This document shows positions 9,189 through 17,880 of a stretch of 64,000 bases of DNA, piece after piece. Origin of the DNA: Candidatus Peregrinibacteria bacterium HGW-Peregrinibacteria-1. GTDB lineage: Bacteria; Patescibacteriota; Gracilibacteria; UBA1369; LOWO2-01-FULL-3. The DNA is taken from positions 356,459 to 420,458 of the forward strand of contig PGYE01000001.1 in assembly GCA_002839505.1 (NCBI GenBank). The letters are read 5' to 3'. The translations under genes were made by a program, and so were the position numbers. The notes below the pieces were generated by a model. It had not been told where the DNA came from. It saw only the letters and a program-made list of their open reading frames with translations, and searched no databases. How positions within the stretch are numbered: the first letter of the stretch is position 1; every line of letters begins with the position of its first letter.

Positions 9189-9310
9189 AATACAAATAAC
9201 ATATTTCAATTTACTTACATTTATACACCAAAACTAAAAAATTTCACTAAATACTTACTTTGCCACCCCCACCTAATCACTAAAATCAAAAAGGCATTAC
9301 GAAGCTTACC

Positions 9311-10333
9311 TTACCCGACAGCCGGCTCACTTGCATTAATCGGACTTGGCTGTACCTGTGGCGCCTGTACTGGCAGAGCTTGAGGAATTTTTGGTACACT
9401 CGTAGGCTGCATAGGCTTTTCTTCAGCAGTTAACAACATTGGATCCTCCGTTTTCACCTTCTCATCCGTCAACGCCAATTCTTTCTCTGCAACAGTTATT
9501 TGAAGAGGCATCGCCATCTTAATACCATTGATGTCAAACGCATGTTTGATATTTTTCGCCAGATCACTCTTCAACCGCACCCATCCTGATCTCGACTCGA
9601 TCCATGCTCGCATTTCCAAATTCAGAACATGGCGATCAAAACCCGCCACCACTACCGCCGGCTTCGGCTCAACCAAAACCCCTTTTGTATTTGTGAACAC
9701 CTTATTGCAAACCGCAATCACTTTTTCCAGATCATTACGATTATCAATTCCCACCATCAGATCAATTCTCATGAAAGGATTGCTGGTAAAACTCACTACT
9801 TGTTTTAAGAAAAGCGACGAATTTGGCACTACTACCTTAGTCCCGTCCAATGCCTGTAGCACTGTCACACGAGCCTGAATATCAACCACCTTTCCGACAG
9901 TCTCTTCAATTTTTATGTAATCACCAATCGTAAAATGCTTGCCTGCCAAAATCATCACACCACCCAAAAAATTAATAATCAAATCTTGCATCGCAAAACC
10001 TGCTCCCACCGCTACCGCCGCCACAATTGTTGTCACATCAATCCCCGCAATTTTTAACGCCGAAGTAAAACCAATCACCAATATCACAACATATGTGATC
10101 CGTCCTCCAATAATTTCCATCTCATTGTTCTCCTCCTCGATACCATGCTTCGCTAATTTGCGTTCAATTATTCTTCTCGAGATCTTAGCTATAATCAGCG
10201 CAATAATCGCCACAATAAAAGCCGTAATCCATAGCGGAATACGCCCTCCCAGACTTGCAAAAAAGAACTGGATTTCTTCTCCAAAGCTCCTTGTCACCAC
10301 CTCGGCCGTCTCTTTAGCGTCTGAAAAATTCAT
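9311..10333 (-). CDS. mscS: Small-conductance mechanosensitive channel (MscS family)
   Basis: Membrane channel that opens under tension to release solutes during osmotic downshock. About 340 residues with an N-terminal pair of helices, a pore-lining helix rich in Ala and Gly (VAAVAVGAGFAMQDLIINFL, about residues 105-124) and the beta-domain signature FTIGDYIKIEETVGKVVDI followed by VVVPNSSLF. This matches MscS in order and size. The last 50 residues form a Pro/Gln-rich tail without similarity to the channel core. The ATG at 10333 is chosen; an in-frame GTG at 10348 would add five residues. It is divergent from an SPFH gene and their promoters overlap. Confidence 0.9.
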   Translation of the reverse strand: MNFSDAKETAEVVTRSFGEEIQFFFASLGGRIPLWITAFIVAIIALIIAKISRRIIERKLAKHGIEEENNEMEIIGGRITYVVILVIGFTSALKIAGIDVTTIVAAVAVGAGFAMQDLIINFLGGVMILAGKHFTIGDYIKIEETVGKVVDIQARVTVLQALDGTKVVVPNSSLFLKQVVSFTSNPFMRIDLMVGIDNRNDLEKVIAVCNKVFTNTKGVLVEPKPAVVVAGFDRHVLNLEMRAWIESRSGWVRLKSDLAKNIKHAFDINGIKMAMPLQITVAEKELALTDEKVKTEDPMLLTAEEKPMQPTSVPKIPQALPVQAPQVQPSPINASEPAVG

Positions 10334-10365
10334 AATAATTGATAACACTTAATAACAAATAATCC

Positions 10366-10394
10366 TTGTATTGTACCATTTAAAGACCTAAAAT
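10366..10394 (+). promoter_or_regulatory. Promoter of the SPFH gene
   Basis: TTGTAT at 10366-10371, 17-base spacer, TAAAAT at 10389-10394. The expected start near 10401 leaves about 22 bases of leader before the ATG at 10423. Confidence 0.6.
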
Positions 10395-10398
10395 TCCA
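10370..10398 (-). promoter_or_regulatory. Promoter of mscS, overlapping the divergent SPFH promoter
   Basis: On the minus strand TGGAAT (10393-10398), 17-base spacer and TACAAT (10370-10375) preceded by TGG, an extended -10. The two divergent promoters occupy the same DNA, so polymerase probably cannot use both at once. Confidence 0.5.
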
Positions 10399-10422
10399 GT
10401 AATTAGTTCTTAAACAATCAAC

Positions 10423-11181
10423 ATGCCATTCTTCAACAATATCACAATATCGGCAATTATCTTCGTAGTATTCCTACTTTTGATCAGTATTCGTGAGGTC
10501 AAACAGTACGAAAGGGGAGTGAAATTTACTCTTGGTAAATTTTCCAATTTGGCCCAGCCCGGATGGCGACTGGTCATCCCGATTTTTCAATCTATGCGCA
10601 AAGTTGACATCAGAGTCCACGCAGTCGATGTGCCAGACCAAGAAGCCATTTCCGAAGACAACATATCTGTAAATATCAGCGCCGTAATATACTATCGTGT
10701 CTCCGACGCCGTCAAAGCCGTCATCGAAGTTGAAAATTATTTCTATGCCGTTAGCCAACTCGCTCAAACTACCATGCGTAATGCCGTGGGAGAAGTCCAC
10801 CTTGATGATCTTCTTAAAAATCGCGATGAAATCGCCAAAGGAATCAAACAAAAAGTTGATACCAGCACCGACTCATGGGGAATAGAAGTACAAGCTGTCG
10901 AATTAAAAGATATCAAAATGCCAGATGATCTTAAAAGAACCATGGCAAAAGTTGCTGAAGCCGAAAGAGAGGGAAAAGCCGTCATCGTCAAAGCCAATGC
11001 TGAGCTGGAGGCCGCTGAAAATCTTTCCAAAGCCGCTACCAAGCTTGCTGAAGCACCGGGGGCATTGCACCTACGCACCCTTCAAACCATCAACGACCTA
11101 TCCTCCGACCAATCCAACACCACAATCTGGATGGTACCCATCGAAGGACTCGAGGCTATCGGACGAATTGCCAAAAAATAA
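10423..11181 (+). CDS. SPFH-domain membrane protein, stomatin/slipin type
   Basis: Membrane scaffold protein of 252 residues. One N-terminal helix (about 7-24) is followed by an SPFH/Band 7 domain: VKQYERGVKFTLGKFSNLAQPGWRL near residue 27, VDIRVHAVDVPDQEAISED, VSAVIYYRV-type strands and a helical region ending LAEAPGALHLRTLQTINDL, typical of bacterial slipins. Such proteins form oligomers on the membrane and often act with a NfeD-like protease, but no nfeD gene is adjacent here. It is transcribed alone from the promoter at 10366-10394 and converges with the minus-strand envelope operon. Role beyond membrane organisation is not known. Confidence 0.9.
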   Translation: MPFFNNITISAIIFVVFLLLISIREVKQYERGVKFTLGKFSNLAQPGWRLVIPIFQSMRKVDIRVHAVDVPDQEAISEDNISVNISAVIYYRVSDAVKAVIEVENYFYAVSQLAQTTMRNAVGEVHLDDLLKNRDEIAKGIKQKVDTSTDSWGIEVQAVELKDIKMPDDLKRTMAKVAEAEREGKAVIVKANAELEAAENLSKAATKLAEAPGALHLRTLQTINDLSSDQSNTTIWMVPIEGLEAIGRIAKK

Positions 11182-11186
11182 CCTGC

Positions 11187-11816
11187 TTATTTACTCGATC
11201 CAATAAGAGAAATAACCGACTGTGAAAACCCGATCGCACCCCAAACAACCGGAAACGCCAACATCAAAACAATCATCGGATTATTAATCACGGCAAACAA
11301 CACCACCAACACGATAGTACTAATCAACAGTGCTATCGTTGTTCCATATATCCCAGCGACACCTCCCTCCGGATTAGCCACACTCTCAAAAATCAAATGA
11401 CTCGACTGAATAGTGAACACAATTTGCAAAATAAAAATCAGAATCAAAGCTCCATCCACAGCCAGATTTGAAATCAAATAAACCGGCACCAACAAAATAA
11501 AGACCATCAAATTCAGCAGTGCAATTTGATACAAAGCCTTCCCAAAATCTCTATATTTCGCTTTTTCAACAAGCGCAAACAAAAAAGTACTCAACATACT
11601 CCCAGTAATATTCGCAATTAAAAGCAACACCGCACCCACAATCACTGCCCCCAGACCGGGCCTCGGATCCACCGATCCCAAATCACCCGTCACCCCGACC
11701 GCCAACACATACAAAACCATCAAAACCACACCACCGCCAAGACCACCGCTTAGACCAGCAATCGTCTTATACACAAGCTTTGTAACACTAAAATCTTTCG
11801 ATTCTTGATTTTCCAT
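11187..11816 (-). CDS. Polytopic membrane protein of unknown function
   Basis: A 209-residue protein of which almost all after residue 20 is hydrophobic. About six helices can be drawn, beginning with a Gly-rich one (AGLSGGLGGGVVLMVLYVLA). The soluble N-terminus is short and acidic. I do not recognise a family. It is the last gene of the ftsW-murG-glycosyltransferase-lspA operon, 4 bases after lspA, so it may serve envelope synthesis, but this is only positional. It lies 5 bases from the end of the convergent SPFH gene. Confidence 0.75.
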   Translation of the reverse strand: MENQESKDFSVTKLVYKTIAGLSGGLGGGVVLMVLYVLAVGVTGDLGSVDPRPGLGAVIVGAVLLLIANITGSMLSTFLFALVEKAKYRDFGKALYQIALLNLMVFILLVPVYLISNLAVDGALILIFILQIVFTIQSSHLIFESVANPEGGVAGIYGTTIALLISTIVLVVLFAVINNPMIVLMLAFPVVWGAIGFSQSVISLIGSSK

Positions 11817-11820
11817 ATAT

Positions 11821-12291
11821 TTAGTTATTTTTTTTCAACTTACCATAAAAAACTACGGAACCGATAGCTCCAGCAACAATCAGCACATCCGCCACATTGA
11901 AAATCGGATAACTTCCCATTTTGATAAAATCCACCACAAAACCATGCATCAACCTATCTACAAGATTACCAATTCCACCCCCGATAACCATTCCCAAAAA
12001 CACCTGCGACCCCAACTTTTTTGCATCAAACTCCCTGCTCATCAACACAAAGAAAATAATTAAAAACAAAACTGAAAGTGGCAACAACACCACGGCCGGA
12101 ATGGGAATACTAAATGCTATGCCGGTATTTTCACTGTAAGTTAGACTCAAAACATTATCTATCAACACCCGTTCCGATTCTTTCCAGTAATTAATTGCAT
12201 AAAATTTTGTCATCTGGTCGGCCAAAACACCTACCCCAATAACTGCAAAAATCCACCTCCAATCCCTGATAAAATTTAAATACTTTTTCAT
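11821..12291 (-). CDS. lspA: Lipoprotein signal peptidase
   Basis: Membrane aspartyl protease (signal peptidase II) that removes signal peptides from lipidated prolipoproteins. The 156-residue protein has four helices and both catalytic motifs: GGGIGNLVDRL, with the first catalytic Asp, and FNVADVLI, with the second; the upstream YSENTGIAFSI matches the conserved Asn-Thr-Gly-Ala-Phe region. The start lies 2 bases after the glycosyltransferase stop, so translation is likely coupled. No prolipoprotein with an obvious lipobox was identified in the window. Confidence 0.95.
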   Translation of the reverse strand: MKKYLNFIRDWRWIFAVIGVGVLADQMTKFYAINYWKESERVLIDNVLSLTYSENTGIAFSIPIPAVVLLPLSVLFLIIFFVLMSREFDAKKLGSQVFLGMVIGGGIGNLVDRLMHGFVVDFIKMGSYPIFNVADVLIVAGAIGSVVFYGKLKKNN

Positions 12292-12293
12292 AA

Positions 12294-13439
12294 TTAATTT
12301 ACAAATTTAGAAATATCTAATATCTCCACCCCTTCCATATCACCAAAAAGTTCCCGATGAACCTCAATATCACTGATCAGAACTTTTGCCCCACAGCACA
12401 GCGCCTCCAAAACCGGAATATTAAAACCTTCATCCCCCGACAAGCTGATGAATTTTCCACAATTACGATACAAAATAGCCAGCTCCTTCTCACTCAAAAA
12501 TTTAGTAGCAACAACATGACCCACCTCAACAGTATTTTTTTCCAAAAACGCTTTTTGATTTTCAGCCCCCACCAGCACCAATTTTTCATTTTCAAAATCC
12601 CTCTCACTAAAAACATTAACACCGCCGATCACAAACTCCTTCCACATTTTCACAAGCAAAGGAACATTTTTTCGCGGATCATACCCCCCCGCATACATAT
12701 AATATTTTCCCTTCACCAAACCAAGTCTATCCAATAAAAGAGCGTCATCTTTACCACCGTCGGCATTATAAATTTTTCTATCCACCCCATTATAAATGAT
12801 CTCAATCTCACATTTATCCACATCACAGACAGCTTCAATATCTTGCTTTGAGTGAGCGGAAACCGTCAAAACTTTATCTGCAAATTTTACACTTCGCTTA
12901 ATAATTCTGTTCTTCAGTTTTGAAAATACGCCATTACTGTATCGACGATCCTTCCATGGAATGCAATCATGCACCGTCACCATCACTTTTCTATTCTTAT
13001 AAAAACTTTTACTCCAAGGATTTGCCGGATATGGAAACCAGCACAAATCCACGTCATATTTTTTAAGCAATCGCGGCAGCTGCACCTGCTCCCACCATAG
13101 CTTTTTCAATCCAGCACTCCCACCTTTCATCGTCGGCAAAGCCACCACATTCACTCCAGGAATGGAAAGTTTCTCTTTCGTAATCACCAAAAATTTCACC
13201 TTCACATCATCACCGACACTCATCATCTTCCGAATTGTCGCCACCAGTTTTTTGGCACTGACCTCCCAATCATATCTACCCAAAGCCAAAGCACCATCAT
13301 CGACTATTTTTTTTGAAGGATTTTCATTTTCTACCTCTACAATCAAATTTGCTGAATATCTGCCAATTCCCGTAAACGGTTCACTTAAAAACCACCCGTT
13401 TACACCAACCAATATTTCTTTGAGATCATTTCCCTTCAT
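12294..13439 (-). CDS. GT4-family glycosyltransferase, short C-terminus
   Basis: Transfers a sugar from a nucleotide donor to an envelope glycan or lipid; acceptor unknown. 381 residues with a GT-B layout: an N-terminal acceptor domain (GVNGWFLSEPFTGIGRYSANL; VTVHDCIPW mid-domain), then the donor domain with YNGVDRKIY, YAGGYDPRKNVPLLVKMW and the EX7E-type motif DEGFNIPVLEALCCGAKVLIS. The protein stops about 30 residues after that motif (ILDISKFVN), whereas GT4 enzymes usually continue for about 50-70 residues with a terminal helix. This could be true truncation or a natural short form. Its start overlaps the end of murG by 14 bases and lspA follows by 2. Confidence 0.85.
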   Translation of the reverse strand: MKGNDLKEILVGVNGWFLSEPFTGIGRYSANLIVEVENENPSKKIVDDGALALGRYDWEVSAKKLVATIRKMMSVGDDVKVKFLVITKEKLSIPGVNVVALPTMKGGSAGLKKLWWEQVQLPRLLKKYDVDLCWFPYPANPWSKSFYKNRKVMVTVHDCIPWKDRRYSNGVFSKLKNRIIKRSVKFADKVLTVSAHSKQDIEAVCDVDKCEIEIIYNGVDRKIYNADGGKDDALLLDRLGLVKGKYYMYAGGYDPRKNVPLLVKMWKEFVIGGVNVFSERDFENEKLVLVGAENQKAFLEKNTVEVGHVVATKFLSEKELAILYRNCGKFISLSGDEGFNIPVLEALCCGAKVLISDIEVHRELFGDMEGVEILDISKFVN

Positions 13440-14511
13440 TTTTCATCTTAAGAATTATCTCAGCAGCTTTCTCGCCACCAATATCAAGAGCGAGGTTTTT
13501 CTCCGAATCCACCACGCGCATTTTATTTTCATCACCACCAATAATTCTCCACCCCATAATATCAGCAAAATAACCAGCGTTTACATCCTGCTCACCTCGA
13601 CTCGCCTCACGCATCGGCACAATAATCACATCCTTATCCAGCGCCGCCAATTCCGCCAAGCTCCCAGCTCCGCCCCTTGTCACAATTATATCCGCAATCG
13701 CATATAAATCTTTCAAATTTTCATTTGCATATTCCAACCCGCAATAATTTTCCTTTTTCAAACCTTCAATCATCTTTCCCACACCAGTTATATGAACAAC
13801 ATCTACATCTTCATTCCTCATAATTTTAAAATCCTCACCTAGCACTCTTCTCAAAACACTATCTAAAGAGCCACCAATAAAATCTTCAACCATCTCATTA
13901 ATTTCCACCGCACCTTGACTCCCCCCCATCACCAAAAGCACCTTTCGCTCACCACTAAACCCTGTCAATTTATAACCGCTCTCTTTCTGCCCCTTCATAA
14001 TTTCTTTACGGACAATATTCCCAGTAATGGCTACCTTTTTTTTAGATTTTTCACTTAAATATTCACGGCTTTTTTCAAAACTCAGTAGAATTTTTCTCGC
14101 CACTCTAAATGTAATTTTATTAGCTAACCCTGGCACGATATCCGACTCATGCACAACCACTGGAATCCTCGCCAGATACGCCGCTAAAACTACTGGAAGA
14201 GCCACATAACCACCCTTGCTAAAAACAACATCAGGCTTAAAATTCTTCAAGATTTTCCATGACTGTCTGATGCCTCCCAACACCTTAAAAAAATCCTTAA
14301 AATTTTCCCAAGAAAAATACCTTCTCAATTTTCCTGCCGAAATACCCTTGAAAGATACTCCACTTGCCTCCACCAACTCCCGATCCATGCCAAGATTATT
14401 CCCCACATACAACAACTCCACATCCTTATCTCGGCGCTTAATCTCTCCTATAACGGCTATATTTGGATACACGTGACCTCCGGTCCCTCCCCCTGTTAGA
14501 ACTATACGCAT
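13426..14511 (-). CDS. murG: UDP-GlcNAc:lipid I N-acetylglucosaminyltransferase
   Basis: Makes lipid II by adding GlcNAc to lipid I on the inner face of the membrane. The 361-residue protein has the G-loops of MurG: TGGGTGGHVYPNIAV near residues 6-20, FSKGGYVALPVVLAAYL and VVHESDIVPGLANK in the N-domain, then VMGGSQGAVEIN and the C-terminal TRGGAGSLAELAAL donor site. Length is normal. The first 74 bases overlap the end of ftsW in another frame; the MurG start is fixed by the GGTGGH motif, so the overlap is real if the ftsW stop is. Order ftsW-murG is the classic dcw order. Confidence 0.96.
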   Translation of the reverse strand: MRIVLTGGGTGGHVYPNIAVIGEIKRRDKDVELLYVGNNLGMDRELVEASGVSFKGISAGKLRRYFSWENFKDFFKVLGGIRQSWKILKNFKPDVVFSKGGYVALPVVLAAYLARIPVVVHESDIVPGLANKITFRVARKILLSFEKSREYLSEKSKKKVAITGNIVRKEIMKGQKESGYKLTGFSGERKVLLVMGGSQGAVEINEMVEDFIGGSLDSVLRRVLGEDFKIMRNEDVDVVHITGVGKMIEGLKKENYCGLEYANENLKDLYAIADIIVTRGGAGSLAELAALDKDVIIVPMREASRGEQDVNAGYFADIMGWRIIGGDENKMRVVDSEKNLALDIGGEKAAEIILKMKNEGK

Positions 14512-15646
14512 AACTTGATGAATTTTCAGAAATCTTTAGCAGTATAGCCACTCCCACCAAAGAAGCAACCAATGAAGACCCTCCATAACTTATAAACGGC
14601 AATGTGATTCCCGTCACTGGAAACAACGCCGTATTCACCGCAATATTAACAAACGCCTGAAAGGTAATTGCCGTTGTTATTCCCACCGCAATCAACATCT
14701 CGAAAGTCCCCTCCGTCTTTGAAGCAATCGTATAACCGCGCCAAGCAATGATGAAATAACCGATAACCACAAAGATAATTTTTATAAAGCCCAGCTCCTC
14801 CGCTGAAGCTGCAAAGATAAAATCATCCGAAGCTTGAGGCAACCACAACGACTTTTGCACCCCCAGCGTCAACCCCTTCCCCCAAAACCCGCCACTACCT
14901 ATGGCGATTGCCGCCTGTTGAGACTGCCAACAATAATCCTCGATACACTCTTGATCAATTCGCGTAAAACCTTGAATTCTCTCCTGCACATGCGGAACCG
15001 CTGCCACCACGATAATAAAACCAACAATCGCCACCAAAAAACTTGCCAACACATGTTTTGCCTTTGCCCCTGCCAAAATAAACATCCCCATCGCAATCCC
15101 ACCAATCACTAAAGCCGAACCATAGTCATTTTGTAAAACAATCGGCCCCAAAACCAATGACACCGTGATACAAAATGGAATCACTCCCTCCGTCAAATCT
15201 TTAATCTTCTCACCCTTTCGCGACAGCCAATAAGCCAAATAAAGCACCAAAGCAATCTTCGCAAACTCCGACGGCTGCAACGAAGTATTGAAAAGCACCA
15301 ACCAGCTCGTCGCAATTGTTCCATAGCTATTCCCCAGAATCATCACAACCAGAAGCGCCAGAATCACCGCACCAAACAAAAGAGGTGCCATTTTTCTCCA
15401 AAATTTTATTGGCGCCAAAAAAGCCAGAAAAGCAACAAACAAAGCAATCAAAAGCCTAAAAAAATGATTCTTCGCCAGCATGTAGCAATCGACATTCGCA
15501 TCACTACAACTTGGGTAAAGAACATCGGGAGCCGATAAAGCAATCGACTTCGGCACGCCGATACTTGTAATCATCACCATTCCGAAAAGCACCAAAAGCC
15601 CCACCGTAATCGCCAACCATCTATCTGCTTTAAAATTAAATTTCAT
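14438..15646 (-). CDS. ftsW: Lipid II polymerase of the SEDS family, FtsW type
   Basis: Polytopic peptidoglycan glycosyltransferase of the SEDS family. 402 residues and about ten helices. Signature segments include LQPSEFAKIALVLYLAYWLS, LQNDYGSALVIGGIAMGMF, GSGGFWGKGLTLGVQ, FIFAASAEELGFI and a C-terminal TGITLPFISYGGSSL. The large loop after helix 1 contains two cysteines. Adjacency to murG favours FtsW over RodA. The hydrophilic basic tail (SNRGRDRRSRVSKYSRYRRD) lies within the overlap with murG. It is the first gene of a five-gene minus-strand operon; a weak TTGAAT-17 box lies upstream, but no clear -10. Confidence 0.93.
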   Translation of the reverse strand: MKFNFKADRWLAITVGLLVLFGMVMITSIGVPKSIALSAPDVLYPSCSDANVDCYMLAKNHFFRLLIALFVAFLAFLAPIKFWRKMAPLLFGAVILALLVVMILGNSYGTIATSWLVLFNTSLQPSEFAKIALVLYLAYWLSRKGEKIKDLTEGVIPFCITVSLVLGPIVLQNDYGSALVIGGIAMGMFILAGAKAKHVLASFLVAIVGFIIVVAAVPHVQERIQGFTRIDQECIEDYCWQSQQAAIAIGSGGFWGKGLTLGVQKSLWLPQASDDFIFAASAEELGFIKIIFVVIGYFIIAWRGYTIASKTEGTFEMLIAVGITTAITFQAFVNIAVNTALFPVTGITLPFISYGGSSLVASLVGVAILLKISENSSSYAYSSNRGRDRRSRVSKYSRYRRD

Positions 15647-15762
15647 ACTTCAAATAACCAATAAAATGCCATAACAACTTACGCTAAAAGTGCAATTCAA
15701 GGCAAACCCATATCACCTGACAAAAATCTGAAATCCACCCTTACTTCAATCCGCTCTAATCG

Positions 15763-15791
15763 TTGAAAATTTTCTTATTTTCTGCTATAAT
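15763..15791 (+). promoter_or_regulatory. Strong promoter of the five-gene plus-strand cluster
   Basis: TTGAAA at 15763-15768, exactly 17 bases, TATAAT at 15786-15791. The start codon at 15812 lies only 20 bases after the -10 box, which leaves a leader of about 14 bases with no Shine-Dalgarno sequence. Confidence 0.8.
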
Positions 15792-15811
15792 ACCAAGATT
15801 TTAATTTCCAA

Positions 15812-16282
15812 ATGACTAAAAACCAAAAGCCACTCACCTGGAAGACCACCGAACGCCCCGCATACAACCGAGGTAAAACATGGTATCTAATAGCCGGAAT
15901 TTTGGCTACAGCACTGTTTGTCGGCACAATAATCTATCGATCATATACCTTCTCTCTTGTCATCATCGCATCAATTGTCGCCTACGGATTAACACACTTC
16001 AAAAAACCGGCACCACTTCAAGTTGAACTCAACCAATACGATGTCAAAATTGGCAAAATCACCTACCCATACAGCAAAATAAAAAGTTTTTTTCTGATTA
16101 CCGAAGCCCCCTTCCGCACCCTATATCTCCGCATTCCCTCGACCATCGCCATCAATGTTGCACTCGATCTGGGAAAATCCACCGACCCTAACGAAATCAG
16201 AAACTTCCTCATCTCAAAAATACCTGAAGAAAGCCAACCAACACCGATTCTCGACACCCTGCTTAGAATTCTAAAAATTTAA
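15812..16282 (+). CDS. Two-helix membrane protein with PH-like C-terminal domain
   Basis: A 156-residue protein: a short basic N-terminus, two adjacent transmembrane helices (about residues 27-45 and 48-66), then a soluble domain of about 80 residues with strands such as LQVELNQYDVKIGKITYPYS and a final helix (DPNEIRNFLISKI). This pattern is like bacterial PH-type domains fused to a helix pair, but I cannot name a family. The layout also resembles PrgI-like small proteins that precede VirB4 in Gram-positive type IV secretion, although no ATPase follows here. It is first in the cluster behind a strong promoter, and the next gene begins 17 bases on. Confidence 0.75.
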   Translation: MTKNQKPLTWKTTERPAYNRGKTWYLIAGILATALFVGTIIYRSYTFSLVIIASIVAYGLTHFKKPAPLQVELNQYDVKIGKITYPYSKIKSFFLITEAPFRTLYLRIPSTIAINVALDLGKSTDPNEIRNFLISKIPEESQPTPILDTLLRILKI

Positions 16283-16299
16283 AACAACAACAAAATACA

Positions 16300-17880
16300 A
16301 TGTCAGAAGGAAAGAGTAACGCTCCACAACCCAACCCCGAAGCTGAAAGGTTAGCAACCAACACCGAAAAACTACGCGAAAAGATCAAAGCATCCTTCGT
16401 TACTGCTCGCGACGCTCTTCGTGATACCCTTGAATCCAAAATAAAAGCCTATAACGGAGCGGAAAAACTTGCCCGCGAGGCCATCATCACAAAAAACACC
16501 CAATGGCTAATCGATGAATACGAAAAACAATACCCAGCAGAGTTTTCGGGAATGAACATCGAAGAACTTCAAGAACTCGATAAACGCATCACCGAAGACC
16601 TCACCGACCGCATTGCGACAATCAAAGCCTACATTGAGAAACTGGTCAGCGAAAATCCCGGAAAACATCAGGAAATACTAAATAAACTTGCAAACGCTCA
16701 AAGCATTGAAAACATCGTTGCCTTATCTTGGGCATTGAAATACGACACAAGATATCAAGAAATCGCATTCTTAGCACGATGGGCCGTCAATTCTCCCACT
16801 ATATCTCCTGATGCCAAAACGCCCCAAGACATAATAAAATCCCGCGACCAACAAAAACCGGAAGCCTTCCGCATCATCAGCGAAAACCTCGAACAATCCA
16901 GTCACGCCTCCAAGCGTGATGTCGCCCTTTTTGCCCTCACCAACCTCTCTTCAAAAGAGCGTATCGAGTTTGCCCACTACCACCTTGAAAAGAGCGGCCA
17001 ACCGCTTCACAAAGTCATCGAAACCCTTCTTTCTCGACCAGGACTTTACAGCCCCTCTGAAATTGAGGCCTTCCTAGAATCCGCAATTAAAAAGCATAAT
17101 ATCGCTCCTGCAACCGTCACCCAATTCCGAAAAAGTTTCTTAACCGACGACAAAAAACAGAAAATGGGTGAAGATTACACCGCATACCACGAGACAATGT
17201 CCACATTCCAGAAGCAGCAATTTGATGCCACCCCAGGATCGGGCAATGTTGTCCGTGATGCCGGCAGTAAAGAACTTTTGAAGGTAGCCGCTCAAATCTG
17301 GGGAGGAGCCGTTTTGGCCACCAATGTCATCGGTAGTGCCGCAGTTGGTGCTAAAGGACAAAAAGGTTTAGGCAAAATCACTGGCAGTCTTGCTGGAATC
17401 GCCAAGAACCCATGGGTCTGGGGATCCGGAGGATTATTGGCAGTACTCGGAAACAAAGACGGCCTCGAAGGCATCTTCAATAGTACCACCGACCTAGAAA
17501 AAGCCAGTCTAATAGGACAAGAACTTACTATCCACTTCGAAGAACCAACAATGCGACGAGTCCTCACCTCTGACCGCGATCTTACCGCTGTCTCAGCATT
17601 ACGCGACTACATCGACACCCAAAGAACCATCAAAGAAGCATCCACAGGAGAACCCCTTGCCGAATCATCTCTCACTCTCGAAGGCTTTAATTATTGGCTT
17701 GAGAACCACACTGATTCCAAATACCAACAAATAGCTTCCGCCTTTACACCAATCTTAAAATCCCCACTCGGCAGCACAGAACGCAATTCATTCAAGCAAA
17801 TCATCAAAGATTTTGATGGACTCCGTAGCTATGACGCCGATCCTCACAAATTTATCTCCAAAGAAATTTTAAAACAATAA
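16300..17880 (+). CDS. Helical protein of unknown function, with Gly/Ala-rich insert
   Basis: A 526-residue protein with no signal peptide. Residues 1-330 look helical and charged, with several coiled-coil-like stretches. A Gly/Ala-rich stretch (about 327-390, including WGGAVLATNVIGSAAVGAKG and WVWGSGGLLAVLG) could hold one or two membrane-inserting helices. The last 120 residues are again hydrophilic and acidic. I do not recognise a family. It lies between a two-helix membrane protein and a VirB6/TrbL-like protein, and its stop overlaps the next start in TAATG, a sign of translational coupling, so it probably works with that protein at the membrane. Confidence 0.75.
   Translation: MSEGKSNAPQPNPEAERLATNTEKLREKIKASFVTARDALRDTLESKIKAYNGAEKLAREAIITKNTQWLIDEYEKQYPAEFSGMNIEELQELDKRITEDLTDRIATIKAYIEKLVSENPGKHQEILNKLANAQSIENIVALSWALKYDTRYQEIAFLARWAVNSPTISPDAKTPQDIIKSRDQQKPEAFRIISENLEQSSHASKRDVALFALTNLSSKERIEFAHYHLEKSGQPLHKVIETLLSRPGLYSPSEIEAFLESAIKKHNIAPATVTQFRKSFLTDDKKQKMGEDYTAYHETMSTFQKQQFDATPGSGNVVRDAGSKELLKVAAQIWGGAVLATNVIGSAAVGAKGQKGLGKITGSLAGIAKNPWVWGSGGLLAVLGNKDGLEGIFNSTTDLEKASLIGQELTIHFEEPTMRRVLTSDRDLTAVSALRDYIDTQRTIKEASTGEPLAESSLTLEGFNYWLENHTDSKYQQIASAFTPILKSPLGSTERNSFKQIIKDFDGLRSYDADPHKFISKEILKQ

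Noticed and set aside
12814..12822. TTATCCACA, a perfect DnaA-box sequence (another at 41434-41442)
   Set aside because: Single copies inside coding sequence, with no cluster and no AT-rich element next to them; not evidence of an origin.
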